Shown: positions 1 through 9,263, counted from the stretch's first letter. The stretch: DNA of 64,000 bases from Paenibacillus sp. PAMC 26794 (GCF_000316035.1 NZ_ANHX01000052.1:51189-115188); one strand, 5' to 3'. Numbers and translations are program-made. Notes: generated by a model from the sequence alone, not told the origin.

Positions 1-1229
1 CCAGCGGATCTGCGAATAGTCCGTATCGTCGAATACTCCGTAATATTGAAATGGCGCCAGCCAACCTCGCCGGATAGCTTCAATAAAATGCATCTGGTAC
101 GCCACATTCCCATCACAGAGCGCATACACATCTTTGCCATCCAGTCGATCCGGGGTCGCCGTGATGCCCAGCAGGAACTTCGGCTGAAAATGCTCAATCA
201 CCGACATATACGTCTTCGCCGCCGCATGATGGAATTCGTCCACCACGATCAGATCAAATGCATCCATCGCAAACTCATCCCGGTGCTTCTGCATACTCAG
301 CGTAAAGATCGAAGCATACACACAATCCGCCGCCCCATCCTTGTACTGTCCGTTATAGATCCCATGACTGCGCTCCGGCATGATCCGTTGAAAAGACTTC
401 TTCGCCTGGAACAGAATCTCTTCCCGATGCGCCACAAACAACACCCGCTGGAACCTCTGGGCAAAGAAACCCGCCAGATACGTTTTGCCAAGCCCGGTCG
501 CCATGACGACCATCGCCTTGTCGTACTGCTCCTCCATCGTGCCATGAAGTGCTTCGAGGGTATCCAACTGCGCTAAGCGCGGTTGAATCGGCACCAGCGA
601 CAGCTCGGCGGTTTCTTCCTCTTTGTCCTCTGGCAGACCCGTCCCAAACTCCGCTTCTTCCATCTCCGTGATGCGCTGGATCATCTCCGGGTTCTTCTGG
701 TGATATTTGCGATACTCTTCCTCATACAGTTCAATCGAATCCGGGTTCACGGGCAATGTTGTCTCGTGGTAGAAGCTCTGCATGAACTTGTCCAAAGCTG
801 ATTGGAACGTATACGGCTCCGCTTCCGCATTCATCGCGAGATTCCATTCATACCCCGTTTTCAGCGCCGTGAACGAAAAGTTCGAAGAGCCGACGATCAG
901 CAGCCTTCCCCGTTGTCGTGATCGAACAGATACGCTTTCGGGTGAAAAGAAGTGCCCATACTTCGCCACAGCCGTGTCTCGATTCGTGGATCAACCTTAC
1001 ACAGCGCCCGCAATCCTTCTGGCTGTGTTATGTACAGATAATCTCCTGCGAGCATCCGTACTTCTGCCCCACGCTCAGCCGCCCGCTTTAAGTGCGGGGC
1101 CAGCAGTTTCACCCCGGACTGCATAATAAAGGACGTCATAATATAAATCCCGGATGCATGCTGCATCCGGGCAATCAGTTCGTCTGCCAAGTTATCTGTA
1201 ATGAGTTTAACGTTAAGCTTCGTCGACAT
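1..1229 (-). pseudogene. PLD-domain / SF2 helicase fusion, copy 1 (frameshifted, cut by window edge)
   Basis: The first residues, starting MSTKLNVKLITDNL, are a phospholipase-D-like nuclease domain with an HxK motif (FHPKAYLFD). The sequence then fits an SF2 helicase: ATGLGKT Walker A, VDEFHH DExH box and TATP motif. It is nearly identical to the second copy at 4541-5999. Near position 905 copy 1 reads GAAGGCTGCTG where copy 2 reads GAAGGACTGCTG, so one base is missing and the first open frame stops at 897. The rest continues open in another frame to the window edge. Copy 1 keeps the stretch between TATP and APFQYYGV that copy 2 has lost. The motor C-terminal half lies outside the window. The family is found in defence and DNA-repair settings; this copy is probably inactive unless the frameshift is a sequencing error. 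Confidence 0.75.
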
Positions 1230-1468
1230 CGATCAGATACACCCGCTCCTGGAATCCACCGCGCGCCTCGGCTTTGTCCGCCCGTAGCTTATCCAACTGC
1301 GCCGCATTCGCTCCATGCACCTTCGCCAGCGCCCGGATCACTTCGAGCATGTCGGCCAGTTCTTCTAGCGCTTCCTGATCGCTCCCTGCACTCATGTATT
1401 CTTCCGATTCCTCTTGCAGCTTTGTTCTTAGTTCTTGCTTATATTCCTCCAGGTCCAGAATCCGTGTA
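1213..1468 (-). pseudogene. MazG-like NTP pyrophosphohydrolase, copy 1, 5'-truncated
   Basis: The C-terminal part (LDLEEYKQELRTKLQEESEEY to VYLIDVDEA) matches the intact copy at 5983-6309, including the EExxE-type acidic helix and the ELADMLEV helix typical of MazG-like proteins. Similarity stops near 1468. The native N-terminus with its LVRDKIP motif is replaced by unrelated sequence from a broken regulator gene. No credible native start remains. The 3' end overlaps the helicase start at 1229, as in copy 2. Confidence 0.75.
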
Positions 1469-1474
1469 GGGTTC

Positions 1475-2017
1475 ATTGTATGAAAGTATCTTCTCAAGGT
1501 ACTCATCAATTTGCCAGCCATGTGCGATAGCGGCCTCTAGGATCGTAATGCACTCTGGAATAATTTCTTCCGGATGGTCTAATAGAAACGTAATATATTC
1601 TTCAAGCACTTCCTTATCCCCCATTAAAATATGGACCGCATATCGATTAGCTTTAGCGAAATTCCGGAAGTCATTTACTACTTCAAGCCCTCCTGCGTCA
1701 AGTCTGTTAACCCAACCCAGTTCCTAGTATTTGTCAATACATTCTAGTAATTCCTGATACCGTTCTAACTTTTACAGGGCTAGACCTTTCAATAAGTGAG
1801 ATTTTCCGAAGTAATAAACAAGTGGCCTATTGATTGTGAGACGCTTTTTCTTGTTTTTGGCTTCTAGGAATTGAGCCTGCTTGTATACTTCGTTTGTGCA
1901 AGAATATAAGTGGTCAGATATATGTACTACTCGTTCCATTTGTTCAGTCCGATATACCAACTCAAGCGTTTGCACTAGATAATCTAAGTTAGTTATGTCT
2001 TGGATTTGTAAATTCAC
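1475..2017 (-). pseudogene. Remnant of TPR-type helix-turn-helix regulator with in-frame stops
   Basis: Two short open stretches (2017-1772 and about 1735-1475) are in the same frame. They are separated only by a TAA at 1772-1774 and a TAG near 1735. Read through, they give one helical protein that resembles, from memory, the TPR half of Paenibacillus XRE-family regulators (LVYYFGKSHLLKGLAL, then KLERYQELLECIDKY, then ELGWVNRLDAGGLEVVNDF). The N-terminal DNA-binding part is missing and the C-terminus runs into the truncated MazG-like copy. A gene decayed by two nonsense mutations and end deletions is the simplest reading. The family call is moderate. Confidence 0.6.
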
Positions 2018-2137
2018 TCACGAAAAATACCTATTCATTCTATTTTTAACCCATTATATACCTAATATTTTCCAATGTTCAATGAAATTTGATTTATCTA
2101 AAAACCTTATAAAACGACAAATTCAGGAAGAAATACA

Positions 2138-2335
2138 ATGTCGATATTTGATTTATATTGTCTAAAAAATTACCTAAAGGATCATTTTAATCTTTATGGA
2201 TTAATTTGTATTGAATTTCAAGTATATCCCAAATATAGTTGGTTTATAAACAAGCAAAGGAGGATAGTTTTTAAAAGATGTAAGGTTCTAGCAAACGCAA
2301 TAAAAAATTTCATTGAATACAACTTTATAATTTAA
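2138..2335 (+). CDS. Hypothetical 65-residue ORF, doubtful
   Basis: A short AT-rich frame starts with ATG after a weak AGGAAG-like site 22 bases upstream of the protease gene. It has no recognisable domain and a hydrophobic/basic composition expected of random AT-rich DNA. It could be a leader ORF of the protease transcript, but nothing in the sequence proves translation. Confidence 0.2.
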   Translation: MSIFDLYCLKNYLKDHFNLYGLICIEFQVYPKYSWFINKQRRIVFKRCKVLANAIKNFIEYNFII

Positions 2336-2358
2336 ATAATACTTAGGAGGAATTATTT

Positions 2359-3414
2359 TTGAAGAAAAAAATTTTATCAATACTACTTGTATCATCTCTT
2401 ACTATGTCATTTGCTAGTTCAGTGTTTGCTGCAGATACACCAAAGTTAGGTTATAAATGGAGCAGTAAGAATATTACGTATCAGAATGATGGATCAAATA
2501 CAGTCTTTAAACGTCTATGGACTACTGGAGCAAAAGAATGGAATGATGCCACAGTAGTTAACTTTTCGTCTGGAACCAATTCTAATTTTACAGCAGGAAA
2601 TAAGACGGTTGCTAATGCTACATGGGATGGAATTATGGAACCTGTCTATAATGCTAACAAGACTTTTAAATCTGTTAAAGTTTGGGTGAATGATTTCTAT
2701 ACTTCACAGTTCGAGTACATCAGTACAGATAATGCAATTCAAAGTATTGCAACGCATGAATTAGGTCATGCTTTAGGTTTGGCACATGCACCAGAAAGAA
2801 CATTATCCGTAATGGTTCCAGCAACTTTTTTATCAGATGGGAAGTTTGCTCGTCTTCAATATTTCCCGGGAATTGGAGATGAAAACTCCGTAAACAGTAT
2901 TTACAACAACAATAGTTTAACGTCAGAACAATCCATTTTGAACGAAAATGACTTTGTAGAAGGCAAAGAACTAGTTAATCTTGATGTATCGTGGAGCAAG
3001 TGGTATCTCAATCTAAAAGATCTTACAAGGGATGCTGATCTGGTTGTTAAGGCAAAAGTAACAGCCCAAAACGGTACAGTTGTAACGGGTGAGAATTTTT
3101 ATGATTATAAGCAAAAGTCCGAAATAAACATCCAAAAAGTTCTAAAGGGTGATTCTGCTTTACTCAACCAAAAAGTCACACTCTATCAAATGGGTGGTGA
3201 AGATAAAAATGTTGTAGTCAAATATCATGGAACAACTCCTCTTGTTGAAAATGATAGTGTAATTCTCTATTTAAAGAAAATTGGCGACAATGAGTATATT
3301 CCAATCAATGAGGATGTGAGTATTTTTAAAGTGGGAACTAATGAGCAGCTTATAAATTTACAAAGTCTTAAGATCATCTCTGAATTGACACTTATAGAGG
3401 AATCTACACATTAA
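2359..3414 (+). CDS. Secreted matrixin-type zinc metalloprotease
   Basis: The 351-residue protein begins at a TTG codon eight bases after a perfect AGGAGG. It has a Sec signal peptide (basic MKKK, hydrophobic core, cleavage after SVFA). Residues 133-143 read HELGHALGLAH, the HExxHxxGxxH zinc motif of M10/M12-like metzincins, and SVMVP about eight residues later is the expected Met-turn. The catalytic domain spans roughly 28-190; the C-terminal 150 residues are not recognised. It probably cleaves extracellular protein substrates. It lies alone in an AT-rich block and ends just before a large inverted repeat shared with the convergent lipoprotein gene. The peptidase call is firm; the substrate is unknown. 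Confidence 0.85.
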   Translation: MKKKILSILLVSSLTMSFASSVFAADTPKLGYKWSSKNITYQNDGSNTVFKRLWTTGAKEWNDATVVNFSSGTNSNFTAGNKTVANATWDGIMEPVYNANKTFKSVKVWVNDFYTSQFEYISTDNAIQSIATHELGHALGLAHAPERTLSVMVPATFLSDGKFARLQYFPGIGDENSVNSIYNNNSLTSEQSILNENDFVEGKELVNLDVSWSKWYLNLKDLTRDADLVVKAKVTAQNGTVVTGENFYDYKQKSEINIQKVLKGDSALLNQKVTLYQMGGEDKNVVVKYHGTTPLVENDSVILYLKKIGDNEYIPINEDVSIFKVGTNEQLINLQSLKIISELTLIEESTH

Positions 3415-3420
3415 AATGAT

Positions 3421-3462
3421 GGAATGAATACAGCGGCCTTAATTGGCCGCTGTATTCATTCC
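3421..3462. terminator. Perfect 18-bp inverted repeat, bidirectional terminator
   Basis: GGAATGAATACAGCGGCC and its exact reverse complement are separated by TTAATT. The loop contains the TAA stop of the lipoprotein gene on the minus strand, so the last residues of that protein (MDGMNTAAN) are encoded inside the hairpin. It probably terminates both the protease and the lipoprotein transcript, although neither side has a long T-run. Confidence 0.6.
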
Positions 3463-3798
3463 ATCCATCTTTACTGCTCTATAGTAAGTCTCATTATCTT
3501 TTACTGCAATATAATCGTCTGTCTCTACATTTTTTACTTTAAATAATTTTGTCCCTTTTTTATACTTGTTGGAGAACAGATTCGGTAATTTATTACTTTC
3601 ATTTGTAGAGTATTTTTTAATTGTTCCAATTTCGATTTCCACATCAGTTGTAGTAACAGTTTCAGTTGTCACCTTGTAAATCCCATTCTCCCAAGTTACG
3701 ACATCAAATGCCCAACTTTGAAGTTCATTATGACCTGAGTTTGAGCATGCCACAAGTAACAACATTGAAGTCAGAATGAATACAAAAGTCCTTCTCAT
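3439..3798 (-). CDS. Small lipoprotein of unknown function
   Basis: The 119-residue protein has a lipoprotein signal peptide ending LLLVAC, so Cys17 would be lipidated and the protein anchored outside the membrane. The ATG at 3798 is preferred over one five codons upstream because GGGAGG lies just before it. The mature part is rich in Thr, Lys and Asn with a predicted beta-rich core (VTTETVTTTDVEIEIGTIKKY). No domain is recognised. It is convergent with the matrixin protease; a role as its inhibitor or partner is only a guess from position. Confidence 0.6.
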   Translation of the reverse strand: MRRTFVFILTSMLLLVACSNSGHNELQSWAFDVVTWENGIYKVTTETVTTTDVEIEIGTIKKYSTNESNKLPNLFSNKYKKGTKLFKVKNVETDDYIAVKDNETYYRAVKMDGMNTAAN

Positions 3799-3813
3799 AA
3801 AAAAACCTCCCAC

Positions 3814-4489
3814 TACAAAATGTTGTTATCTCATAATCCGGAAAATTCGAACAGCAAGAATTTAAAGCGCAAATATGTACATAATATTACCAATAATGTT
3901 TTTTATTGTCCACACTATGCTGTGTAATTCATCATGAAATTCTGTAAATTATCATTTATGTCAGAAGTATGGTCGTAGGAAAGTTAAAAAAAACTTGGAA
4001 GAAGCGCCTGCGAAGCGGCGGTAGCCCGTAACCAGATGTCATATACTTTACCTAAATCCATCTAAAAAACGTTCTGTCTTTGATTACGATAAGCTCTACA
4101 TGTAAAAAGTATTTGCTGAATTCATCAGAATACTTTGATTATGCTGAAATGCGATAGTATAAATAAAGATCTGCAACTTCAGGAACAAAATTATAGATTT
4201 CATCCTTAGAAACTTTAAATTAGAAATTCGTTAATCAGATTATATTTTTGCCTTTCCGGCAATCCGTACAAGTTCTAATCGCTCTTCATTTGTATTAAAG
4301 TAAGCTAACCTGTTCGTTGGTTTACTGGAACAGATTAAATATCACGCTCTAAAGTCCACTATTTTAAACAGTGAAACGGAGATTTTATCTTCAGAGATTT
4401 GTGCTTTTATCTCATCACATTAGCTCTGACATTATATTAACTAGGTAACAATCTAATCTGCAATGACACAATGTTCTTGTCCTCAGCTT
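3814..4489. other. Gene-poor AT-rich spacer with decayed sequence
   Basis: No intact gene is seen. A short minus-strand open stretch at 4240-4341 (ending TNEERLELVRIAGKAKI then stop) looks protein-like, but its frame closes a few codons upstream. It may be a relic of a lost gene. The segment around 3995-4025 (GAAGCGCCTGCGAAGCGGCGG) is GC-rich against its surroundings and loosely resembles part of the dispersed palindromic repeat. The whole stretch reads as debris between the two helicase copies. Confidence 0.4.
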
Positions 4490-4565
4490 GGGACAAGAAC
4501 TTGGTTCCTTAAATCAAAAAAAGCCGCTGTAATAGCGACTTTAAATGGAACAATGTTCTTGTCCC
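4490..4565. repeat. 76-bp long hairpin with 19-bp imperfect arms
   Basis: GGGACAAGAAC plus TTGGTTCC at 4490-4508 pairs with GGAACAATGTTCTTGTCCC at 4547-4565 with two mismatches. Inner complementarity continues through TTAAA/TTTAA. A second direct copy of ACAATGTTCTTGTCC lies at 4468-4482, so this arm is present three times in 100 bp. It overlaps the 3' end of the decayed helicase copy 2, whose last residues (KGQEHCSI) derive from the arm. It may be a terminator or the scar of a small mobile element. Confidence 0.55.
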
Positions 4566-5999
4566 TTGATATAAGTCGGGAGGCGTCCAAGTTCTTGTTT
4601 GACGCCCAGAAAATCCTGATGCAATTTCTCGCGGCGTGGCATCCGCTTGCGGCTTAACTCCTGAAGCAGATTCACCACTCGGGTATCCAAATGAATGCCA
4701 TCCAGCAGGCTAAGCTTCACATCTGCATTGCGGTAATTCCCGATCAGGTCGATGATAACACAGTGTGACTTTCCTTCGGCTGTATAGATCGTTTCCACAT
4801 GTTCCTCTTGAAGTTGGACGTTCATGAGCTGTTCTTCATCATACTTCGTGCCGATCCAGCGAATCTGCGAATAATCCGTGTCGTCGAATACCCCATAATA
4901 TTGAAATGGCGCCAGCCGGGGTCGCCGTAACGCCCAGCAAGAACTTAGGCTGAAAATGCTCAATCACCGACATATACGTCTTCGCCGCCGCATGATGGAA
5001 TTCGTCCACCACGATCAGATCAAAGGCATCCAACGCAAAACCATCCCGGTGCTTCTGCATACTCAGCGTAAAGATCGAAGCGTAAACACAGTCCGCTGCC
5101 CCATCCTTATACTGCCCGTTATAGATCCCATGACTTCGCTCCGGTATGATCCGTTGAAAAGACTTCTTCGCCTGGAACAGAATCTCTTCCCGATGCGCCA
5201 CAAATAACACCCGCTTGAACCGCTGCGCGAAGAAACCCGCCAGATACGTTTTGCCAAGCCCTGTCGCCATGACGACCATTGCCTTGTCGTACTGTTCCTC
5301 CATCGTGCCATGAAGTGCTTCGAGGGCATCCAATTGCGCAAAGCGCGGCTGGATCGGGGCAAGCGACAGCTCGGCGGCGGTTTCTTCCTCTTTGTCCTCA
5401 GGTAGACCTGTGCCAAATTCCGCTTCTTCCATCTCCGTGATCCGCTGGATCATCTCCGGGTTCTTCTGGTGATACTTTCGGTACTCTTCCTCATACAGCG
5501 CAATCGAATCTGGGTTCACCGGCAAGGTTGTCTCGTGGTAGAAGCTCTGCATGAATTTATCCAAAGCCGACTGGAACGTATACGGCTCCGCCTCCGCATT
5601 CATCGCCAGATTCCATTCATATCCCGTCCTCAGCGCAGTGAACGAAAAGTTCGATGAACCGACAATCAGCAGTCCTTCCCCGTCGTCATGATCGAACAGA
5701 TACGCTTTCGGGTGAAAAGAAGTGCCCATACTTCGCCACAGCCGTGTCTCAATTCGGGGATCAACCTCACACAGCGCCCGCAATCCTTCTGGCTGTGTTA
5801 TGTACAGATAATCTCCCGCGAGCATCCGCACCTCGGCCCCACGTTCTGCCGCCCGCTTCAAGTGAGGGGAAAGTAGTTTCACCCCAGACTGCATAATAAA
5901 TGACGTCATAATATAAATCCCGGACGCATGCTGCATCCGGGTAATGAGTTCATCTGCCAAGTTATCTGTAATGAGTTTAACGTTAAGCTTCGTCGACAT
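4541..5999 (-). pseudogene. PLD-domain / SF2 helicase fusion, copy 2 (multiple deletions)
   Basis: The first 360 residues (5999 down to about 4920) are intact: PLD-like nuclease (FHPKAYLFDHDDGEG), ATGLGKT Walker A, VDEFHH and GVTATP. After TATP an 89-bp deletion relative to copy 1, bounded by a CC microhomology, shifts the frame; the open frame then ends at 4839. The other frame resumes at APFQYYGVFDDTDYSQIRW. A further deletion removes nearly all of the helicase C-terminal domain, joining EEHVETIY to AEGKSHCVIIDLIGNYR. It ends in a hairpin-derived tail. A truncated PLD-plus-half-helicase protein could still be made. The start overlaps the MazG-like gene by 17 bases, so the two were co-translated. 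Confidence 0.8.
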
Positions 6000-6309
6000 C
6001 GATCAGATACACCCGTTCCTGGAATCCACCACGCTCCTCAGCTTTGTCTGCTCGAAGCTTATCCAGCTGGGCCGCATTCGCACCATGCGCCTCCGCCAGC
6101 GCCCGGATGACCTCCAGCATGTCGGCTAGTTCTTCCAATGCTTCCTGATCGCTTACTGCACTCATGTATTCTTCCGATTCTTCTTGCAGCTTTGTTCTTA
6201 ATTCTTGCTTATATTCCTCCGGATCCAGAATGCGTGTGCGGCATTCCTTGCCACTGGAAGTGATAATATGCGGAATCTTGTCCCGCACCAATTTGTTGTA
6301 TTTAGGCAT
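5983..6309 (-). CDS. MazG-like nucleotide pyrophosphohydrolase
   Basis: The ATG at 6309 gives 108 residues beginning MPKYNKLVRDKIPHI, the characteristic LVRDKIP opening of short MazG-like (phosphoribosyl-ATP pyrophosphatase-like) proteins. AGAAAGGA precedes it by about ten bases. Longer upstream in-frame sequence is not protein-like. The acidic helix (KLQEESEEYMSA) and following LEELADMLEVIRAL supply the Mg2+-binding EExxE/ExxD pattern. The family hydrolyses NTPs or modified nucleotides in the cytosol. Its stop overlaps the start of the PLD-helicase copy 2, so it was the first gene of that operon. It appears intact although its partner is broken. Confidence 0.8.
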   Translation of the reverse strand: MPKYNKLVRDKIPHIITSSGKECRTRILDPEEYKQELRTKLQEESEEYMSAVSDQEALEELADMLEVIRALAEAHGANAAQLDKLRADKAEERGGFQERVYLIDVDEA

Positions 6310-6537
6310 GTGGTATAACATCCTTTCTGCTGTGAGGGCCTTCGGGCTATGCGCCAGAATCTCCCTTTTTGCCATTATACCATTTGCTATGGGGAGGGAT
6401 GGGTGGATTTTATAAAGTGGTTGGGATGGAATGAGGAGATAAAAATAACCCATGACTACTCGTATTCGAGTTGAAATGGGCATTTGAATATACGTAATGT
6501 CTAATTGTTTGGCATCCAACTGTGGATCAGAAGGATT

Positions 6538-7053
6538 CTATCCCAATAGTTTTGCAACGATCGAATTCGTATCCATTGTTTCTTTATTAATTTCGACCAA
6601 GCAAGTGTCATCATCCATAGCTGGTTCATATCCGATTCTAACCTTCTCAATTGAATACTTGTTCTTAGTATCAAGAATATACTCTATTAATTTCTGAGCT
6701 TTTAACTTTGTTTCTGAATTTTCTCCGCTGAACAATTCCTCTTCAGGAAAATTAATTACAAGATCTCCAAATTCCTCATCGAATGAAAATACAATCATCA
6801 CATCGTTAAAGGTATGACCCAAGCTAAGCTCAGACAATAAAAGATTCCCTGATCCCTTAGGAGAAAAAATCTCTTCAAAGCTCTCTATTTGCTGAAATTC
6901 AATATCGTTTTCACTACGGTTATCATAAAAGTGAGAACTTTTGATCCGATCCACCTGAATGTTCAAATCATTTTTAATGAATTGATCCAGATTATTTTTG
7001 TTAAAATCAATTAAAATGATTTCTAAACTTTCCAAATTCACAACCTCCATCAT
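6538..7053 (-). CDS. Putative immunity protein for adjacent WXG toxin
   Basis: The 171-residue acidic cytosolic protein has no signal peptide and no domain I can name. Its ATG overlaps the TGA of the toxin reading frame (ATGA at 7053-7050), the usual tight coupling of toxin and immunity genes. Composition (many Asp/Glu, alternating strands such as FNDVMIVFSFDEEFGDLVINF) is typical of such proteins. The function is inferred from position only. The gene is intact although the toxin gene is frameshifted, as often seen when immunity outlives its toxin. Confidence 0.6.
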   Translation of the reverse strand: MMEVVNLESLEIILIDFNKNNLDQFIKNDLNIQVDRIKSSHFYDNRSENDIEFQQIESFEEIFSPKGSGNLLLSELSLGHTFNDVMIVFSFDEEFGDLVINFPEEELFSGENSETKLKAQKLIEYILDTKNKYSIEKVRIGYEPAMDDDTCLVEINKETMDTNSIVAKLLG

Positions 7054-8083
7054 TGATCGATAAATCCTTTGAATGAACCATCTTGGTTAAGCCTTGCTCC
7101 GCGACAATCAGGTAAATTCTTTTCGAGGAAAGTAATACCTCTATTATTTGTGATTTTCTTAAATTCATCTGGAGCATCAAGTATATCCTGTAAATGCTTT
7201 TGAGCTACTTGATTAATTTGTTCAGGCCCACCTCTAACTCTTCCCCATATCTCTGGGTTTCGCCCTGCATGTTTCTGCAAAGCATGTCCTACAACGGTTT
7301 CTCCACCTTTTTTGGGAGCAGTAGCAGAACTAATAACGGTATCTCTGTTAAATATCACAGGGTTTACACCATTCAAGTTATCTAGCTTAGACTTTGGAAA
7401 CTTCAATCCTCCAGTCGGAACCTTATACCCCTTATTATACGTTCCTGTAAAAGCCAACACGAGCTTAGCAGCTGTAAACCTCCTATAGAAACTGCTGCTT
7501 GCCATGCTGGTATGGATTCTCCAGTTATGGGATGACGACCTTCCTTAAACGCACTAATCTGTTCATCATATATATCCCCACCGCCAGACTCCGGTTGCTT
7601 CGGTCCAGCTCTCATTTCTTCATAGGTGCCACCATTTTCCCAATACTTAACAAACTCTTTTTGCCCTGGCATTCCATCCTCTGCTTCACTGGCAGGCATG
7701 TTAACTCCAAACAAAGGATTATATACCATTCGTCGTTGCTCTTCTGGGTTACCTGTATTATGGTTCATCATTGTATGGGCAGCAATCTGTCCAGCAACGG
7801 CTCCCAAGCTCACCTGTTCCTGATCTGCTTGTTCGAATCTCTCCGCAATCGCGGACAGATCTTGGGATGACTTAACCATACTTTCCAGTGCTCGATCCAG
7901 TACAGGACGTGACTGGTGAAAATCATAGAAAAATCGTTCATGCGTTGCTCCCGCCCACTGAGACTGGATGAATCCGATCCGTGCGGTCAGGTCATTACGT
8001 ATCTCTTCCAACTGCTGTCTACCCTGCTCAATCTGTTTAGATACATGCAGCAGTTGCTCTGGGGTCACTTTAATTTTACTCAT
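7050..8083 (-). pseudogene. WXG-type polymorphic toxin, frameshifted
   Basis: The first frame starts at ATG 8083 (GGAG eight bases before). It encodes a WXG100-like helical hairpin (IQSQWAGATHERFF around residues 40-55), then a linker with GRHPITGESIPAW, and leaves frame near 7470. The second frame resumes with TAAKLVLAFTGTYNKGYK and ends in a toxin domain (GHALQKHAGRNPEIWGRV, TFLEKNLPDCRG, DGSFKGFIDQ). One base appears to be missing in GGAGGTTTACAGC. The C-terminal domain resembles, from memory, the RNase-type ends of Bacillus LXG toxins such as YobL/YxiD. Delivery would be by the type VII (Ess) system. If the frameshift is real the toxin is dead. Confidence 0.7.
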
Positions 8084-8258
8084 ATCATTCTCCACTGTTA
8101 GAAATAGGATTTCACTATGTTAGCAGAAGCTTGATGTATATACATCCCTCTAACATCCTGATTTTTCCTTTCCCCAAATAAATAACTTTCATTACTTATA
8201 ACCCTTCAGTCCCATTCCATATGAAAAGAACCTCCAGGTCATCATGGCACGCCTTATG

Positions 8259-8780
8259 TCAGGAAAAATTTGTTGAATTATCATTCAATCGAGTGGCTAA
8301 CTCCTCTAATATGTCTTCCGTTCGTTGATAAAGCTTTTCGATGTTATCAACATCTAAATATTGATCCTCTTGGCGTTCCTCTAAAGATGACATATGTTGC
8401 ATCGTGCCGATGAACAAAGCGATATCCAATCCGGGTTCAGTGTCCGTATGCACTAGAGGCAAGATTTCATTCATGGTGAGTTCTTTGGGTGGATGAACTG
8501 AATGATACTTATAGATATAAAGCGCCTTAATCATGGAGGCTAGAGCCCAATCGCAGAGAATCAGGCAGGTTTTGAACTGATTGTGATTACGCATGATGGC
8601 GGCGAGTTTGAGATGATACTTAGCATGTTGGTGATAGGCCATTATTGAGGTACGTAGCATATGGTAAGCAGAAATATGTTTGGATCTAGGTTGTGTGGAG
8701 ATATCATGGTCTTGCAAACGTGGGGTAAAATCTACTTGGTGATTACATTGTGCTTCGGTTATGGACCAATTTCTTGCCAT
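8259..8780 (-). CDS. HEPN-like helical protein
   Basis: The ATG at 8780 lies seven bases after GGAGG; an earlier ATG abuts the site and is less likely. The 173-residue protein has a central all-helical region (AYHMLRTSIMAYHQHAKYHL, then CDWALASMIKALYIYK) that looks like a HEPN fold. I do not see the canonical RxxxxH RNase motif clearly. A TATAAT at 8810-8815 on the minus strand is a good -10 box. It is divergent from the XRE regulator at 8922, an arrangement common for toxin/antitoxin-like or regulator/effector pairs. The function is not established. Confidence 0.5.
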   Translation of the reverse strand: MARNWSITEAQCNHQVDFTPRLQDHDISTQPRSKHISAYHMLRTSIMAYHQHAKYHLKLAAIMRNHNQFKTCLILCDWALASMIKALYIYKYHSVHPPKELTMNEILPLVHTDTEPGLDIALFIGTMQHMSSLEERQEDQYLDVDNIEKLYQRTEDILEELATRLNDNSTNFS

Positions 8781-8921
8781 TGTCATCCCTCCAAAGAGTT
8801 AATACCAGTATTATACAATAAAATGATACCTATAGTAATCAAATAAATTATTTGTATTCTTCGTTTGGTGTTTACCTTGAGGAAACTTGTCTACACTTTT
8901 GAACATAGAGAGGTGAATACC

Positions 8922-9263
8922 ATGAACGAGGACAGAGAAGTTTTGAAGCTGGTCGGAGCCAGAATTCGCGCACTACGCAAAGAAAGAGGGTATTCACAGG
9001 AATCCCTCGGAGAAAAAGGTGGATTTCATTTTTCATACATAGGACAGATCGAACGTGGAGAAAAGAATGTTTCTTTGGTCAACTTGGCAAAGATCGCTGA
9101 GTCACTTGAAGTAAACTTAATACAACTTTTCGCTTATGTAGACGAGGATTTTCATTTCACAGAATCAGAAGTAGTTATACAGGAGATTGTAGCCATGTTG
9201 AGAGACGCCTCCCCTGACAGTATTCAACTAACCAAAAATGTGATACGAGAGATATTGAAATGA
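8922..9263 (+). CDS. XRE-family transcriptional regulator
   Basis: The 113-residue protein has a Cro/C1-type helix-turn-helix at residues 10-65 (RIRALRKERGYSQESLGEKG, SYIGQIERGEKN, LAKIAESLEV) plus a short helical tail. The ATG at 8922 follows AGAGAGGTG; an in-frame upstream ATG has no ribosome site. It resembles controller proteins of restriction-modification systems. It is divergent from the HEPN-like gene and convergent with the methyltransferase operon, so it may control either. A hairpin terminator follows. Confidence 0.8.
   Translation: MNEDREVLKLVGARIRALRKERGYSQESLGEKGGFHFSYIGQIERGEKNVSLVNLAKIAESLEVNLIQLFAYVDEDFHFTESEVVIQEIVAMLRDASPDSIQLTKNVIREILK

Noticed and set aside
1213..1521. 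Intact MazG-like gene start at 1521
   Set aside because: The first 18 residues come from the adjacent regulator relic read in another frame; the native LVRDKIP opening is missing, so the gene is truncated.
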